NCBI GenBank assembly: GCA_031404455.1
Contig: JANNHP010000154.1
Coordinates: 1 to 16,389, forward strand
Direction: 5' to 3'
DNA from: JANNHP01 sp031404455
GTDB taxonomy: Bacteria > Planctomycetota > JAJSAM01 > JAJVHW01
Length of the DNA: 16,389 nucleotides
Part shown: positions 1-6,655 of the stretch, one piece after another
Layout of the letters: every line of letters begins with the position of its first letter
How positions within the stretch are numbered: the first letter of the stretch is position 1
Position numbers and translations under genes: made by a program
The notes under the pieces: generated by a model
What the model was told of the DNA's origin: nothing
The model's input: the letters and a program-made list of their open reading frames with translations, nothing else
Databases searched by the model: none

Positions 1-27
1 GCAACTGCAACCCAACTGTGCTCGGAA

Positions 28-55
28 TCGCCCTTCAGGAGCGATCGGAGGGCGA
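28..55 (-). terminator. Possible terminator hairpin downstream of tRNA-Pro
   Basis: A perfect 7-bp stem (TCGCCCT at 28-34 pairs with AGGGCGA at 49-55) encloses a 14-nt loop, about 40 nt past the tRNA 3' end in its direction of transcription. There is no long U tract after the stem on the minus strand (TTCC follows), so intrinsic termination is only a possibility. Positions 1-27 and 56-93 show nothing else recognisable. Confidence 0.25.
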
Positions 56-93
56 AAACGCGCCGTCGTAAGTCCGCTGGGACGCGTGACTTG

Positions 94-171
94 TGGTCGG
101 GGCGAGAGGATTTGAACCTCCGGCCTCTTGCTCCCGAAGCAAGCGCTCTAGCCAGGCTGAGCTACGCCCCG
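94..171 (-). tRNA. tRNA-Pro (anticodon CGG), CCA encoded
   Basis: The minus strand folds into a complete cloverleaf. The acceptor stem CGGGGCG/CGCCCCG has the C1-G72 pair typical of bacterial tRNA-Pro. The D stem is GCTC/GAGC. The anticodon stem CTTGC/GCAAG carries loop TTCGGGA, giving anticodon CGG for codon CCG. The T stem GGAGG/CCTCT carries loop TTCAAAT. Discriminator A is followed directly by genomic CCA (complement of 94-96). The body is 75 nt plus CCA. A TATTCT element lies about 51 nt upstream of the 5' end, in the gap after the HAD gene, so the tRNA may have its own promoter. Confidence 0.95.
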
Positions 172-262
172 ACCGGGATGCGAACGCGACGCCGGACGGA
201 CCGGGCGTCGCGCGAGGCGGGAAGAATAGCCCGGGCGGGCAGGAGCGGGAGGTTTTGCACCC

Positions 263-1126
263 CTACGGGCGCGATGCGTCCGGCGAGCCCGCGCGAGCGG
301 CGGCATCGGCGCGAGTGGTGGGACCGGCGCGAGTGGTGGGACCGGTGGGATCGGCGGGATCAGCCGGACCGGCGGGCCCGGGCCGCCCGGACGGTGCCGA
401 GCGCGGGAACCGCGACACGAGATCCGTCAGGGACGACGCGCGCGGTGCCGCGACGTCGCCCCACGCGCCGATCGGGTCGAGGAGGATTGCGTGCATCCCG
501 GCGGCGCGCGCGCCGAGGACGTCGAGCGAGAAGTAGTCGCCGACGTAGACGCACGCGGAGGGCGGCAGTGCGAGGCGCGTCGCGGCCATCTCGAAAATGC
601 GCGGGTCGGGCTTCTCGACGCCGACGACGCCGGAGTCGACGACGCACTCGAGGTGCGGCGCGAGTGCGGCGGCTTCGAGGCGCGCGTGCACCTGTCCGTC
701 GGAGTTGCTCACGACGCCGAGGCGGTAGCCGCGGCGGGAGAGCTCGACGAGCGCGGCCTGCGCGTCTGCGGGCGGACGGTTCCAGAGCGTGCGCCACGCG
801 GCGATGAGCGCATCGCGCGGAGCGTCCGAGGCCGGCGGCGAACCCGACGTGAGGCAGTCGAGGATCAGGTTCGCGTAGCGCAGCGTCGTCTCTGCGCTCT
901 CGCGCCGCTTCGCGAAACCGAGGTAGGGATCGAGACGGGGCCGGGCGCGCATCTCGGCGACGCGCACGGAGTGCTCGTCGCACTCGAGGCCGGCGCCGGT
1001 GAGGATCGCCGCGATCCGCGCGTGGTCGATCCAGAGCAGCGTGTTACCTGCGTCGAAGAGCACCGCGGAGACGCCGGCGAGGAACGCGAAGGGATCGGGC
1101 GAGGAGACATCGCGGCGCTCGGTCAT
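263..1126 (-). CDS. HAD-superfamily hydrolase with repetitive C-terminal tail
   Basis: A 287-residue cytoplasmic protein of the haloacid dehalogenase superfamily, most likely a phosphatase of unknown substrate. Visible core motifs: nucleophile Asp25 in LFDAGNTLL, motif II Ser140 in VVSNSDG, motif III Lys172 in VEKPDP, and the acidic motif IV GDYFSLD (Asp197, Asp202). A helical cap lies between residues 30 and 125. The second acidic residue of the usual DxD nucleophile motif is Gly27, as in some dehalogenase-like members, so phosphatase activity should not be assumed. The last 45 residues or so are Pro/Ala/Thr/Arg-rich and encoded by tandem repeats, not part of the fold. ATG at 1126 was chosen because the upstream HEAT gene stops 8 bp earlier, which makes an operon; no strong SD is visible. 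Confidence 0.85.
   Translation of the reverse strand: MTERRDVSSPDPFAFLAGVSAVLFDAGNTLLWIDHARIAAILTGAGLECDEHSVRVAEMRARPRLDPYLGFAKRRESAETTLRYANLILDCLTSGSPPASDAPRDALIAAWRTLWNRPPADAQAALVELSRRGYRLGVVSNSDGQVHARLEAAALAPHLECVVDSGVVGVEKPDPRIFEMAATRLALPPSACVYVGDYFSLDVLGARAAGMHAILLDPIGAWGDVAAPRASSLTDLVSRFPRSAPSGRPGPAGPADPADPTGPTTRAGPTTRADAAARAGSPDASRP
308..379. repeat. 18-bp/9-bp tandem repeats in the 3' end of the HAD gene
   Basis: An 18-bp unit (GGCGCGAGTGGTGGGACC) occurs twice head to tail at 308-325 and 326-343. Degenerate 9-bp units of the GGxGGGAxC type follow to about 379. All keep frame and encode the Gly/Pro/Thr-rich tail of the HAD-like protein, so copy number can change without a frameshift. 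Confidence 0.85.
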
Positions 1127-1134
1127 CGGCCCCG

Positions 1135-2280
1135 CTACTTGCCCGGAGGGACGATTTCGTCGGAGCCGCCCGGCTCGCCGCCGACGCGCGTGGCGCCGGC
1201 GCGTTGCGCCGGGATGCCCGCGTTCTCGGGGCGCGGCTTGCCGGCGCGGATTGCGTCGGAGAGCCTGCGCGCGCGGACCGCGAGATCGTTCGTGCCGGCC
1301 GCCTCGGCGAACGCGTCGAGATCGGCGAGCGAGTCCGTCGACCAGTACCCCTCGAGCGCGAGCAGCGCCATCTTGCGCTGCGGGTCGCCGTCGGCGGTGC
1401 GCAGCGCCTTGCCGAAGAGCGGGGCGAGCGACGTGTCCTTCCACTCGCCCTGGAGCGCCTGCGCGTGGAGCGTCTGCAGCGTCTGCATGCGCAGCGGCGG
1501 CGTGGAGCCCGGCGCACCGCCCGCCGCGACCGCCGTCGCGAGCGGGTGACGGCGCCGCGCGAGTCCGTGGATGGCGAGGAGACGCGCGGACGCGTCGGAG
1601 TTCGGGTCGTTCCACACGGCGACGAGCATCGGCGTCGCCTCCTCGCCCGGGATGTTGGCGAGGCCGCGCAGCACCGCGCGCCGGAGTTCGACGTCCTTCG
1701 CCGTCTCCCAGAGCGCCATGAGCGGCTTGACGCCTCGCACGTCGCCGACGGCGCCGAGCAGCGTGGCGCAGACGGCCTTCATCGAGTCCTCGAGATCGGA
1801 ACCGAGCACGGTGACGAGGAGGTCCACGCTCTCCTCGTCGTGCGCCCGCAGAGCCCGGACCACGAGCGGGTAGCGGGGGCTGTCGACGACGCCCTTCGGC
1901 GCGACCGAGAGCATGTCGATCTCCTGGCGGAGGCGGCTGCCGTCCCACTGCTCGGGAGCGAGGTCGTCGGACGGTGCCGGCGCCGGTGCGGGGCCTCCGT
2001 TGGGCGCCATCGGCCCGGGCCGTCTCGGGGGCGGCGCCGCGGTCAGCGCCTTCTTCAGGGAGTCCACTTCCGACTCGATCTCGCGGCGGCGGCGGATCTC
2101 CGCCTCGGCTCCCTGCTGGAAGTCGGACGCGTCGCGCCGCGCCCGGGCAGTGGCCCGCCCGGCATCCACCGCGCGCGCCTCGAGGTCGCGGGCGTGCGGC
2201 AACCCTACGAACCACCACGCGCCCGCCGCCGCGGCGGCGGCGAGCACGAACCCTGCGAGGAACGCTCCGGCCTTGGTCAT
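1135..2280 (-). CDS. Membrane-anchored HEAT-repeat protein
   Basis: A 381-residue protein. Residues 5-27 form one hydrophobic Ala-rich helix with Trp pair, most likely an uncleaved signal anchor. Residues 31-80 are charged and helical (coiled-coil-like). A Pro/Ala linker spans about 82-108. From about 120 to 345 there are paired amphipathic helices of HEAT type, with segments such as ATLLGAVGDVRGVKPLMAL and AVLRGLANIPGEEATPML. HEAT arrays are protein-binding scaffolds and no catalytic motif is seen. The tail is low-complexity Gly/Pro/Arg. The start is ATG at 2280 with GGAGA ten nt upstream. It leads the operon with the HAD gene and diverges from the helical repeat protein across 40 bp. The partner and process are unknown. 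Confidence 0.82.
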   Translation of the reverse strand: MTKAGAFLAGFVLAAAAAAGAWWFVGLPHARDLEARAVDAGRATARARRDASDFQQGAEAEIRRRREIESEVDSLKKALTAAPPPRRPGPMAPNGGPAPAPAPSDDLAPEQWDGSRLRQEIDMLSVAPKGVVDSPRYPLVVRALRAHDEESVDLLVTVLGSDLEDSMKAVCATLLGAVGDVRGVKPLMALWETAKDVELRRAVLRGLANIPGEEATPMLVAVWNDPNSDASARLLAIHGLARRRHPLATAVAAGGAPGSTPPLRMQTLQTLHAQALQGEWKDTSLAPLFGKALRTADGDPQRKMALLALEGYWSTDSLADLDAFAEAAGTNDLAVRARRLSDAIRAGKPRPENAGIPAQRAGATRVGGEPGGSDEIVPPGK

Positions 2281-2320
2281 CGGGGCGTATTCTCCACGAC
2301 CGTACCCGGAGATCCCTCAG

Positions 2321-3721
2321 ATGCGCTCACCGTCCACGTTCGTCCTCGTGATCGCCGCGGCGGCGTGGCTCGCGGGTCCGCCCGCCGGAGCGGACGAGGA
2401 TCCCGGCGTCGAGGCGCGCCTCCTCGTCATCGAGGGCAAGTTCCGCGAGGCCGACGGCGTGATCGAGCGGGCGCCGCCCGAGGTGCAGAACGACCCCGCG
2501 CTGCGTCTGGCACTCGGGGAGTCGACCTTGAAGTTCGCGAACACGAGGACCGGAGAGGAGAAACGCGAGGCGCTGTTCTCCGCGCGCCAGCACTTCGCGA
2601 AGGTCATCCAGGTGAAGCCCGCGGAGGGCAAGGCCGCGGCGGGAGTGCTCGACACCGCGAAGCAGCTCGCCCAGCTCGACATGGAGTCGAAGAAGAGCGA
2701 CGACGCGCGCGCCCAGTCGAAGTTCGCGCTCGATCACGCGGAGATGGCGCTCGCTGCGGGCGTCTCCTCGCCCGAGTTCAAGATCGCGCTCGGCCGCATG
2801 TACGGCTTCCGCGCGTCGTTCGTCAAGAGCATGAAGGACGTGGACCAGCTCGTGTCCGACTCCACGAAGGCGGCGGCGCTCCTCGCCGACGCGGCGACGG
2901 CGGGCGGCGAGCTCGCGGGGAAGATCCTCTCCGAGGCGTCCGCGATCCAGGCGCGTGCGGCCAACCTCATCCACGAGGGCATCCCGAAGGACGACGAGAA
3001 GCGCGACGACGAGGCGCTCTCGGCTTCGATCGAGCTCGCGACGAAGGCGTGCAACCTGCCCGCCGCGACCGAGGCCGACTTCACGACGCACCTCGACGCG
3101 CTGCGGCTCGCGCACTCCTGGGGGATGAAGCTCGCGCAGAAGCCGTTCATGACGCCGCTCGGGCCGCCCATCCAGGGGCTGAAGCTCGAGCTGCCGCGAT
3201 CCGGCGGCTGGGTGCGCACGAAGCCGCCCGACTGGGATCTCTCCCTCGAGCGCAACCTCCACGATCCGAAGAACGACGGCACCGTGCAGATCATGCTGAA
3301 GGAGTGGGCGGTCTCGGAGCTGTCGCTCGGGAAGTCGTGGTCCGACCTCCCCGCCGTCGCGCCTCGCCGTTTCGAGAAGTACAAGGAGGACCAGTCGGAG
3401 CTCGGCTCGGTCGTGGAGCCCGTGCAGCTCGGCGGCGGCAAGAACTCGCTCGAGCTCTGGCACTACGAAGTCGGCGGCAGGACGAAGGCGGGACGCATCC
3501 AGCGGATCGCCGAGTGGATCTGGTTCGGCGACCGGAAGAAGGAGTTCGTCTGGCAGCTCAAGGTCATCGACTGGCGCCCGGTGCCCGACATCGAGGACCC
3601 CGACATCGTCGCGTTCGTGACGTCCGCCATCGGCGAGGGGCTCTGGCCCCCGGGTGCGATCCCTGCGAAGGGCAAGGACGACGGGAAGAAGGACCCGAAG
3701 AAGCCGCCGAAGAAGAAGTGA
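2321..3721 (+). CDS. Exported helical-repeat (TPR-like) protein with Lys-rich tail
   Basis: A 466-residue protein. The start is ATG at 2321, preceded by GGAGA at 2308-2312 with an 8-nt spacer. Residues 1-24 are a clear signal peptide, probably cleaved after AGA before DEDPG, so it acts in the periplasm or beyond. Residues 30-250 are predicted mostly helical with TPR-like pairs (EARLLVIEGKFREADGVIE; ARQHFAKVIQVKP). From about 280 to 440 a separate beta-rich domain begins LELPRSGGWVRTKPPDW. The last 20 residues are a Lys/Asp/Pro tail ending in PPKKK. No enzyme motif is visible. It diverges from the HEAT-repeat gene and may act in the same envelope process, but that rests only on position. The family is not recognised beyond the repeat class. 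Confidence 0.82.
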   Translation: MRSPSTFVLVIAAAAWLAGPPAGADEDPGVEARLLVIEGKFREADGVIERAPPEVQNDPALRLALGESTLKFANTRTGEEKREALFSARQHFAKVIQVKPAEGKAAAGVLDTAKQLAQLDMESKKSDDARAQSKFALDHAEMALAAGVSSPEFKIALGRMYGFRASFVKSMKDVDQLVSDSTKAAALLADAATAGGELAGKILSEASAIQARAANLIHEGIPKDDEKRDDEALSASIELATKACNLPAATEADFTTHLDALRLAHSWGMKLAQKPFMTPLGPPIQGLKLELPRSGGWVRTKPPDWDLSLERNLHDPKNDGTVQIMLKEWAVSELSLGKSWSDLPAVAPRRFEKYKEDQSELGSVVEPVQLGGGKNSLELWHYEVGGRTKAGRIQRIAEWIWFGDRKKEFVWQLKVIDWRPVPDIEDPDIVAFVTSAIGEGLWPPGAIPAKGKDDGKKDPKKPPKKK

Positions 3722-3727
3722 TCGCTG

Positions 3728-4060
3728 CTACGTCGCGTAGCGCTCAGGCAGCTTGCAGACGCCGCACGGGCAGAGTCCGCGCAGGAAGTCGTACGCGAAG
3801 ATCCCCTCGGAGTGGCTGTCGCCCCACGCGAAGTTCAGCGCGTAGTTGCCGATCCGCTTCCACGAATCGAGCTTCGTCGTCAGCGTCATGACGAGCGGCT
3901 TCTTCCCCGTGTCGCGCTGATCGCGGCACCGCGCGCACGGACAGTGGTCGCGCAGACGCATGTAGGGGATCCGGCTCTCGTGGCCGTCCGCCCAGGCGAC
4001 GTGGAGTTGCCTCGCCGCGGGGTCGGGCGTCACGGTCCGGGGAACGATCATGGGCGGCAT
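3728..4060 (-). CDS. DUF971 / gamma-butyrobetaine hydroxylase N-terminal-like zinc protein
   Basis: A 110-residue stand-alone domain of the DUF971/GBBH-like N family. Its hallmark YMRLRDHCPCARC gives Cys40, Cys42 and Cys45, and His83 in WGDSHSEGIF completes the set. These match in order and spacing the zinc ligands Cys38, Cys40, Cys43 and His82 of human gamma-butyrobetaine hydroxylase. The oxygenase domain is absent. Bacterial stand-alone copies are often found near Mrp/ApbC-type Fe-S factors, but none is present here. A second CPCGVC cluster (Cys97, 99, 102) sits near the C terminus. ATG 4060 was chosen; ATG 4051 (residue 4) is possible, and neither has an SD. A -10-like TAGGCT lies 9 nt upstream of 4060. 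It converges with the helical-repeat gene across 6 bp. Confidence 0.88.
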   Translation of the reverse strand: MPPMIVPRTVTPDPAARQLHVAWADGHESRIPYMRLRDHCPCARCRDQRDTGKKPLVMTLTTKLDSWKRIGNYALNFAWGDSHSEGIFAYDFLRGLCPCGVCKLPERYAT

Positions 4061-4068
4061 CTTGCGAG

Positions 4069-4075
4069 TAGCCTA
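4069..4075. promoter_or_regulatory. Symmetric -10-like element between divergent genes
   Basis: In the 47-bp gap between the DUF971 gene (minus) and the next gene (plus), the heptamer TAGCCTA reads TANNNT on both strands: TAGCCT on plus, TAGGCT on minus. It sits 9 nt before the minus ATG and 32 nt before the plus ATG. No good -35 was found for either direction, so the call rests on symmetry and position. Confidence 0.35.
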
Positions 4076-4107
4076 CGCCGTTTCCCAGTCATCGAAGGAG
4101 ACCAACG

Positions 4108-4551
4108 ATGCGAGATGCCGACCGCGGCGACGTGGACCTCGTCCTCAAGCTCTACGACCTGCGCCGGGAGACGGAGATGCGCAAGGCGCGCACGTTCGTC
4201 TTCGGGTTCGAGCCGAAGACGATCGACGACGTGAAGGCGATCGTGAACTGGAACCATCCCGAGAACGCCCACTTCCGCCAGGTGACGAGCTACTGGGGCA
4301 TGGTGGCCGACTTCGCGACCCGCGGTCTGCTCCACCCGGAGATGTTCGCGGCGCACTGCGGCGAGGCCCTCTTCCTCTACGCGATCTTCGAACCGCTCCT
4401 CCCGCAGATCCGCACCGAGATCAACCCGATGTTCATGATGAACATCGAGAAGGCCATCAAGTCGCATCCGGCGATCGCGGAGAAGGCGGCTCAGGTTCGG
4501 GAGATGCGGGCGAAGGCGGCGGCGATGTCGGCGTCGGCTCCGAAGAAGTAG
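4108..4551 (+). CDS. Small soluble protein of unknown function
   Basis: A 147-residue, largely helical, soluble protein with no signal peptide or membrane segment. The start is well set by AAGGAG at 4095-4100 with a 7-nt spacer before ATG. The N half is charged (VLKLYDLRRETEMRKAR). The middle contains several aromatics and NWNHPENAHFRQVTSYWGMVADF. The C-terminal third is an Ala/Lys-rich helix. The layout (small, helical, Trp in the middle) recalls DUF4760-type proteins, but I cannot confirm that. Its last 95 bp overlap, tail to tail, the 3' end of the zinc-ribbon membrane protein gene. It is divergent from the DUF971 gene. Confidence 0.75.
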   Translation: MRDADRGDVDLVLKLYDLRRETEMRKARTFVFGFEPKTIDDVKAIVNWNHPENAHFRQVTSYWGMVADFATRGLLHPEMFAAHCGEALFLYAIFEPLLPQIRTEINPMFMMNIEKAIKSHPAIAEKAAQVREMRAKAAAMSASAPKK

Positions 4552-5155
4552 GGAGCGGCGCGCGAAACGCCGCCACTGCCGGACGCGGCCGCGTGATCCA
4601 GAGCGCGGCCGCGATGCCGGCTGCCATCGCCAGGAAGAGGTCGCGCGTCGCCTCGATCGCCGCGTAGCGCTCGGGGTCGCGCCGGATCTGCTGGAGCTCC
4701 TCCTCCGCGCGGATCTCAGAATCGACGAAGCCCTCCGCGCGGTGCATCGCCTCGAGCCGCGGGAGCAGCGCGTGCCGGTAGATGAGGAACTCGCCGAGCG
4801 CGAAGAAGACGAGGAGTGCCAGGCCCGCCGCGAGCTGCACCCGCCCGCCGCGCGTGCGGGCGGCGGCTCGCGCGGTGACTCCGACCGCGATCCCCGCGAC
4901 GGCGAGCGTCCACGGGGCGCCCGTCTTCGTCGCGTGGCAGAGGAGCGCCCAGCCCGCGGCGGCGGCGACGGCGACGATCATCGACGCCCAGAGTCCGCGT
5001 TCGAACGCGGCGAGTGGCGGCGGTCCCGGCGCCACGAGCGGCGTGGCGCACGCGGGGCAGCGCGCGGGCGTCGTCCCCCGAGACGGGAGGTTCGCGGGAG
5101 CGGGCGCTCCGCACGGACAAACGAGAGTCGGCTCGTCGCTCACCGGCGGGAGCAT
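4457..5155 (-). CDS. Zinc-ribbon membrane protein, four predicted helices
   Basis: A 232-residue protein. The N terminus has a CxC...CxxC zinc-ribbon pattern (Cys13, Cys15, Cys33, Cys36). Four hydrophobic segments follow at about 55-74, 81-99, 106-126 and 171-188, with a charged helical stretch at 134-168 between the third and fourth. The last 40 residues are Pro/Ser/Glu-rich and disordered-looking, encoded largely in the 95-bp antisense overlap with the upstream plus-strand gene. No catalytic motif is seen and the role is unknown. ATG 5155 abuts an inverted repeat carrying a TATTCC element, which would give a nearly leaderless mRNA. GTG 5143 (VSDEPT) is the alternative start. Neither has an SD. 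Confidence 0.72.
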   Translation of the reverse strand: MLPPVSDEPTLVCPCGAPAPANLPSRGTTPARCPACATPLVAPGPPPLAAFERGLWASMIVAVAAAAGWALLCHATKTGAPWTLAVAGIAVGVTARAAARTRGGRVQLAAGLALLVFFALGEFLIYRHALLPRLEAMHRAEGFVDSEIRAEEELQQIRRDPERYAAIEATRDLFLAMAAGIAAALWITRPRPAVAAFRAPLPTSSEPTPTSPPPSPASPEPEPPSPRSPDAT

Positions 5156-5179
5156 AGGACCCGTGCAGGAATAGCCGAC
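5156..5179 (-). repeat. Left arm of 24-bp inverted repeat
   Basis: Read on the minus strand, this 24-nt arm ends in TTCCTGCACGGGTCCT and matches 5369-5392 on the plus strand with one mismatch (A for G in GGCTaTTCC). It immediately precedes the ATG of the zinc-ribbon gene. It is either the end of a small mobile element or one copy of a duplicated promoter or operator. Confidence 0.9.
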
Positions 5180-5184
5180 AGCAT

Positions 5185-5203
5185 CTCGCGGCGTCCCCGC
5201 GAG
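5185..5203. other. 7-bp perfect hairpin inside the inverted-repeat unit
   Basis: CTCGCGG (5185-5191) pairs with CCGCGAG (5197-5203) around a 5-nt loop. It lies just inside the left arm of the 24-bp inverted repeat, upstream of the zinc-ribbon gene. No U tract flanks it. The rest of 5204-5368 contains no credible coding sequence or RNA that I can recognise. Confidence 0.5.
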
Positions 5204-5368
5204 CCGAATGCAAGGCGGACGCGCGCAGGCAACTTGCCGGGCCAGTTTCCAAGCGCGTCCAACGCAGCAGTCGGCCGCGGGGTCGCCGCAGCTCGCTGGC
5301 GCGCGGGTTGTCCAGGACGAGCTCGCGCATTCGTGTGTACCCGCCGCGCAACCCGCGTGACGGGATCG

Positions 5369-5392
5369 GTCGGCTGTTCCTGCACGGGTCCT
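5369..5392 (+). repeat. Right arm of 24-bp inverted repeat
   Basis: The mirror copy of 5156-5179 with one mismatch, 43 nt before the lpxD start codon. In both copies the same strand points toward the adjacent gene. The arms and the 189-bp core form a 237-bp unit with no obvious target-site duplication. Confidence 0.9.
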
Positions 5393-5434
5393 TCCTGCCC
5401 GCGGCGCGGCGTGCGTGCGAGACTCGCGCCCCGC

Positions 5435-6463
5435 ATGGGTTGGACGCTCGCCACCATCGCTGAGATCGTCGGGGGCCGCCTCGACGGCCGCGGGGACCGG
5501 ATCGTGCTCGGCATCGCGTCGCTCGGCGCCGCGGGACCCGATGACCTGACGCTGGTCGTGTCGCCGCAGTACCTGCCGGCGTTCCTCGACTGCGCCGCCG
5601 CCGCGGCGATCGTCCCCGAGGGCGTCCTCGCGCCCGGCCGCGACGTGATCCATCACAAGAACCCCTACGTCGCGCTCGCGAAGACGCTCGAGACGATGTA
5701 CCCGCCCGAGCGCGTGGCGCCCGGCGTCCACCCCGCCGCCTACGTGGACGACACCGCGAGGCTCGGCGAGGGCGTGCGCGTCGGCCCGCACGCGATCGTG
5801 CAGAGGAACGCCGTGCTCGGCGACGGCGTCCGCGTCGGCGCCGGCGCGTACGTCGGCCGCAACGTCCACGTCGGCGCGGGCACCATGCTCTTCCCGCACG
5901 CCGTCCTCTACGAGCGTGTCACGGTCGGCCGCGACTGCGTCATCCACTCGGGCGCGGTCGTCGGCGCCGACGGGTTCGGATTCACGAAGGACGGCGGCCG
6001 CCACCGGAAGATCCCGCAGGTGGGCGGCGTGATCATCGGCGACGACGTGGAGATCGGCGCGAACTCCTGCATCGACGCCGGGACGATGGAGCCGACGCGC
6101 ATCGGCAGCAACACGAAGATCGACAACCTCGTGCAGGTCGGCCACAACTGCATCATCGGCGAGCGCGTGATCCTCTGCGGCGGCGTGTGCATCGCGGGCA
6201 GTGCCAAGATCGAGGACGACGTGACGCTCGCGGGCCAGGCCGGCGTCGCCGGACACATCACCGTCGGCGCGGGCACGACCGTCGCAGCCGGCGGCGGCGT
6301 CATCTCGAACGTGGAGCCGAAGTCGGTCGTCGCGGGTTTCCCCCAGATGCCGATGGACGAGTGGCGCAAGACCCAGGCCGCGCTCCGGCGACTGCCGGAT
6401 CTCCTGCACGAGGTGCGCGATCTCCGGCGGCGGCTGGACGAGGTCGAGAAGCGGAAGGTCTGA
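5435..6463 (+). CDS. lpxD: UDP-3-O-acylglucosamine N-acyltransferase
   Basis: A 342-residue LpxD, close to the 341 of E. coli. It transfers a 3-hydroxyacyl chain from acyl carrier protein to UDP-3-O-acylglucosamine, the third step of lipid A synthesis, as a cytoplasmic trimer. Residues 1-100 form the UDP-binding domain (MGWTLATIAEIVGGRLDG is a typical LpxD start). Residues 105-310 are hexapeptide repeats building a left-handed beta helix. His237 in QVGHNCIIG corresponds to catalytic His239 of E. coli. The ADGFGF motif is present, and the C terminus is a charged helix. No SD is visible; an in-frame GTG at 5411 is possible but less family-like. It stands alone, without lpxA, fabZ or lpxB. Confidence 0.96.
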   Translation: MGWTLATIAEIVGGRLDGRGDRIVLGIASLGAAGPDDLTLVVSPQYLPAFLDCAAAAAIVPEGVLAPGRDVIHHKNPYVALAKTLETMYPPERVAPGVHPAAYVDDTARLGEGVRVGPHAIVQRNAVLGDGVRVGAGAYVGRNVHVGAGTMLFPHAVLYERVTVGRDCVIHSGAVVGADGFGFTKDGGRHRKIPQVGGVIIGDDVEIGANSCIDAGTMEPTRIGSNTKIDNLVQVGHNCIIGERVILCGGVCIAGSAKIEDDVTLAGQAGVAGHITVGAGTTVAAGGGVISNVEPKSVVAGFPQMPMDEWRKTQAALRRLPDLLHEVRDLRRRLDEVEKRKV

Positions 6464-6590
6464 GCACCGAGCGCGCGGCCTCGCGATCGAAGATCGAAAC
6501 GGGGAAGATCCCGTGGCCGCAGAACTCGTCGAGCGCACGCCTCGCTTCGGGGTAGAGCGCTGTACTGCGCCCACTGTCGTGGCGGCCCAT
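6300..6590 (-). pseudogene. Possible gene stump antisense to the lpxD 3' end
   Basis: A 96-codon open frame from ATG 6590. The first 42 or so codons lie in the lpxD-mazE gap and look protein-like (ALYPEARRALDEFCGHG, then IFPVSIFDREAARS). The rest runs antisense through lpxD and becomes Arg/Pro-rich, as expected for a shadow frame. A TATTCT element ends 10 nt before the ATG. It may be the 5' remnant of a gene whose distal part was lost, or chance in high-GC DNA. No family is recognised. Confidence 0.2.
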
Positions 6591-6622
6591 GGGCGGCGCG
6601 AGAATAGCCGTCGGGCATCCCC

Positions 6623-6655
6623 TCACACTCTCGCGCTTGACCAGTCACACTCTCG
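6623..6655. promoter_or_regulatory. Operator-like direct repeats upstream of the toxin-antitoxin pair
   Basis: TCACACTCTCG occurs at 6623-6633 and again at 6645-6655. The 22-bp offset is about two helical turns, so both copies face the same side of the DNA. One copy lies upstream of the predicted -35 and the other fills the -35/-10 spacer, suited to repression. Ribbon-helix-helix antitoxins usually repress their own promoter through such repeats. Confidence 0.6.

Noticed and set aside
491..3891. Very long open frames antisense to the HAD, HEAT and helical-repeat genes
   Set aside because: They are Arg/Ala/Pro-rich with no domains and arise because stop codons are rare in high-GC DNA. The chosen frames have signal peptides, family motifs and good starts.
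5204..5368. Small gene or structured RNA in the core of the inverted-repeat unit
   Set aside because: No frame has a credible start with protein-like composition, and beyond the hairpin at 5185-5203 no conserved RNA fold could be recognised by eye.
5411..5435. Upstream GTG 5411 as the lpxD start
   Set aside because: It would add eight residues not seen at the N terminus of LpxD proteins. It has no SD either, so ATG 5435 fits the family better.
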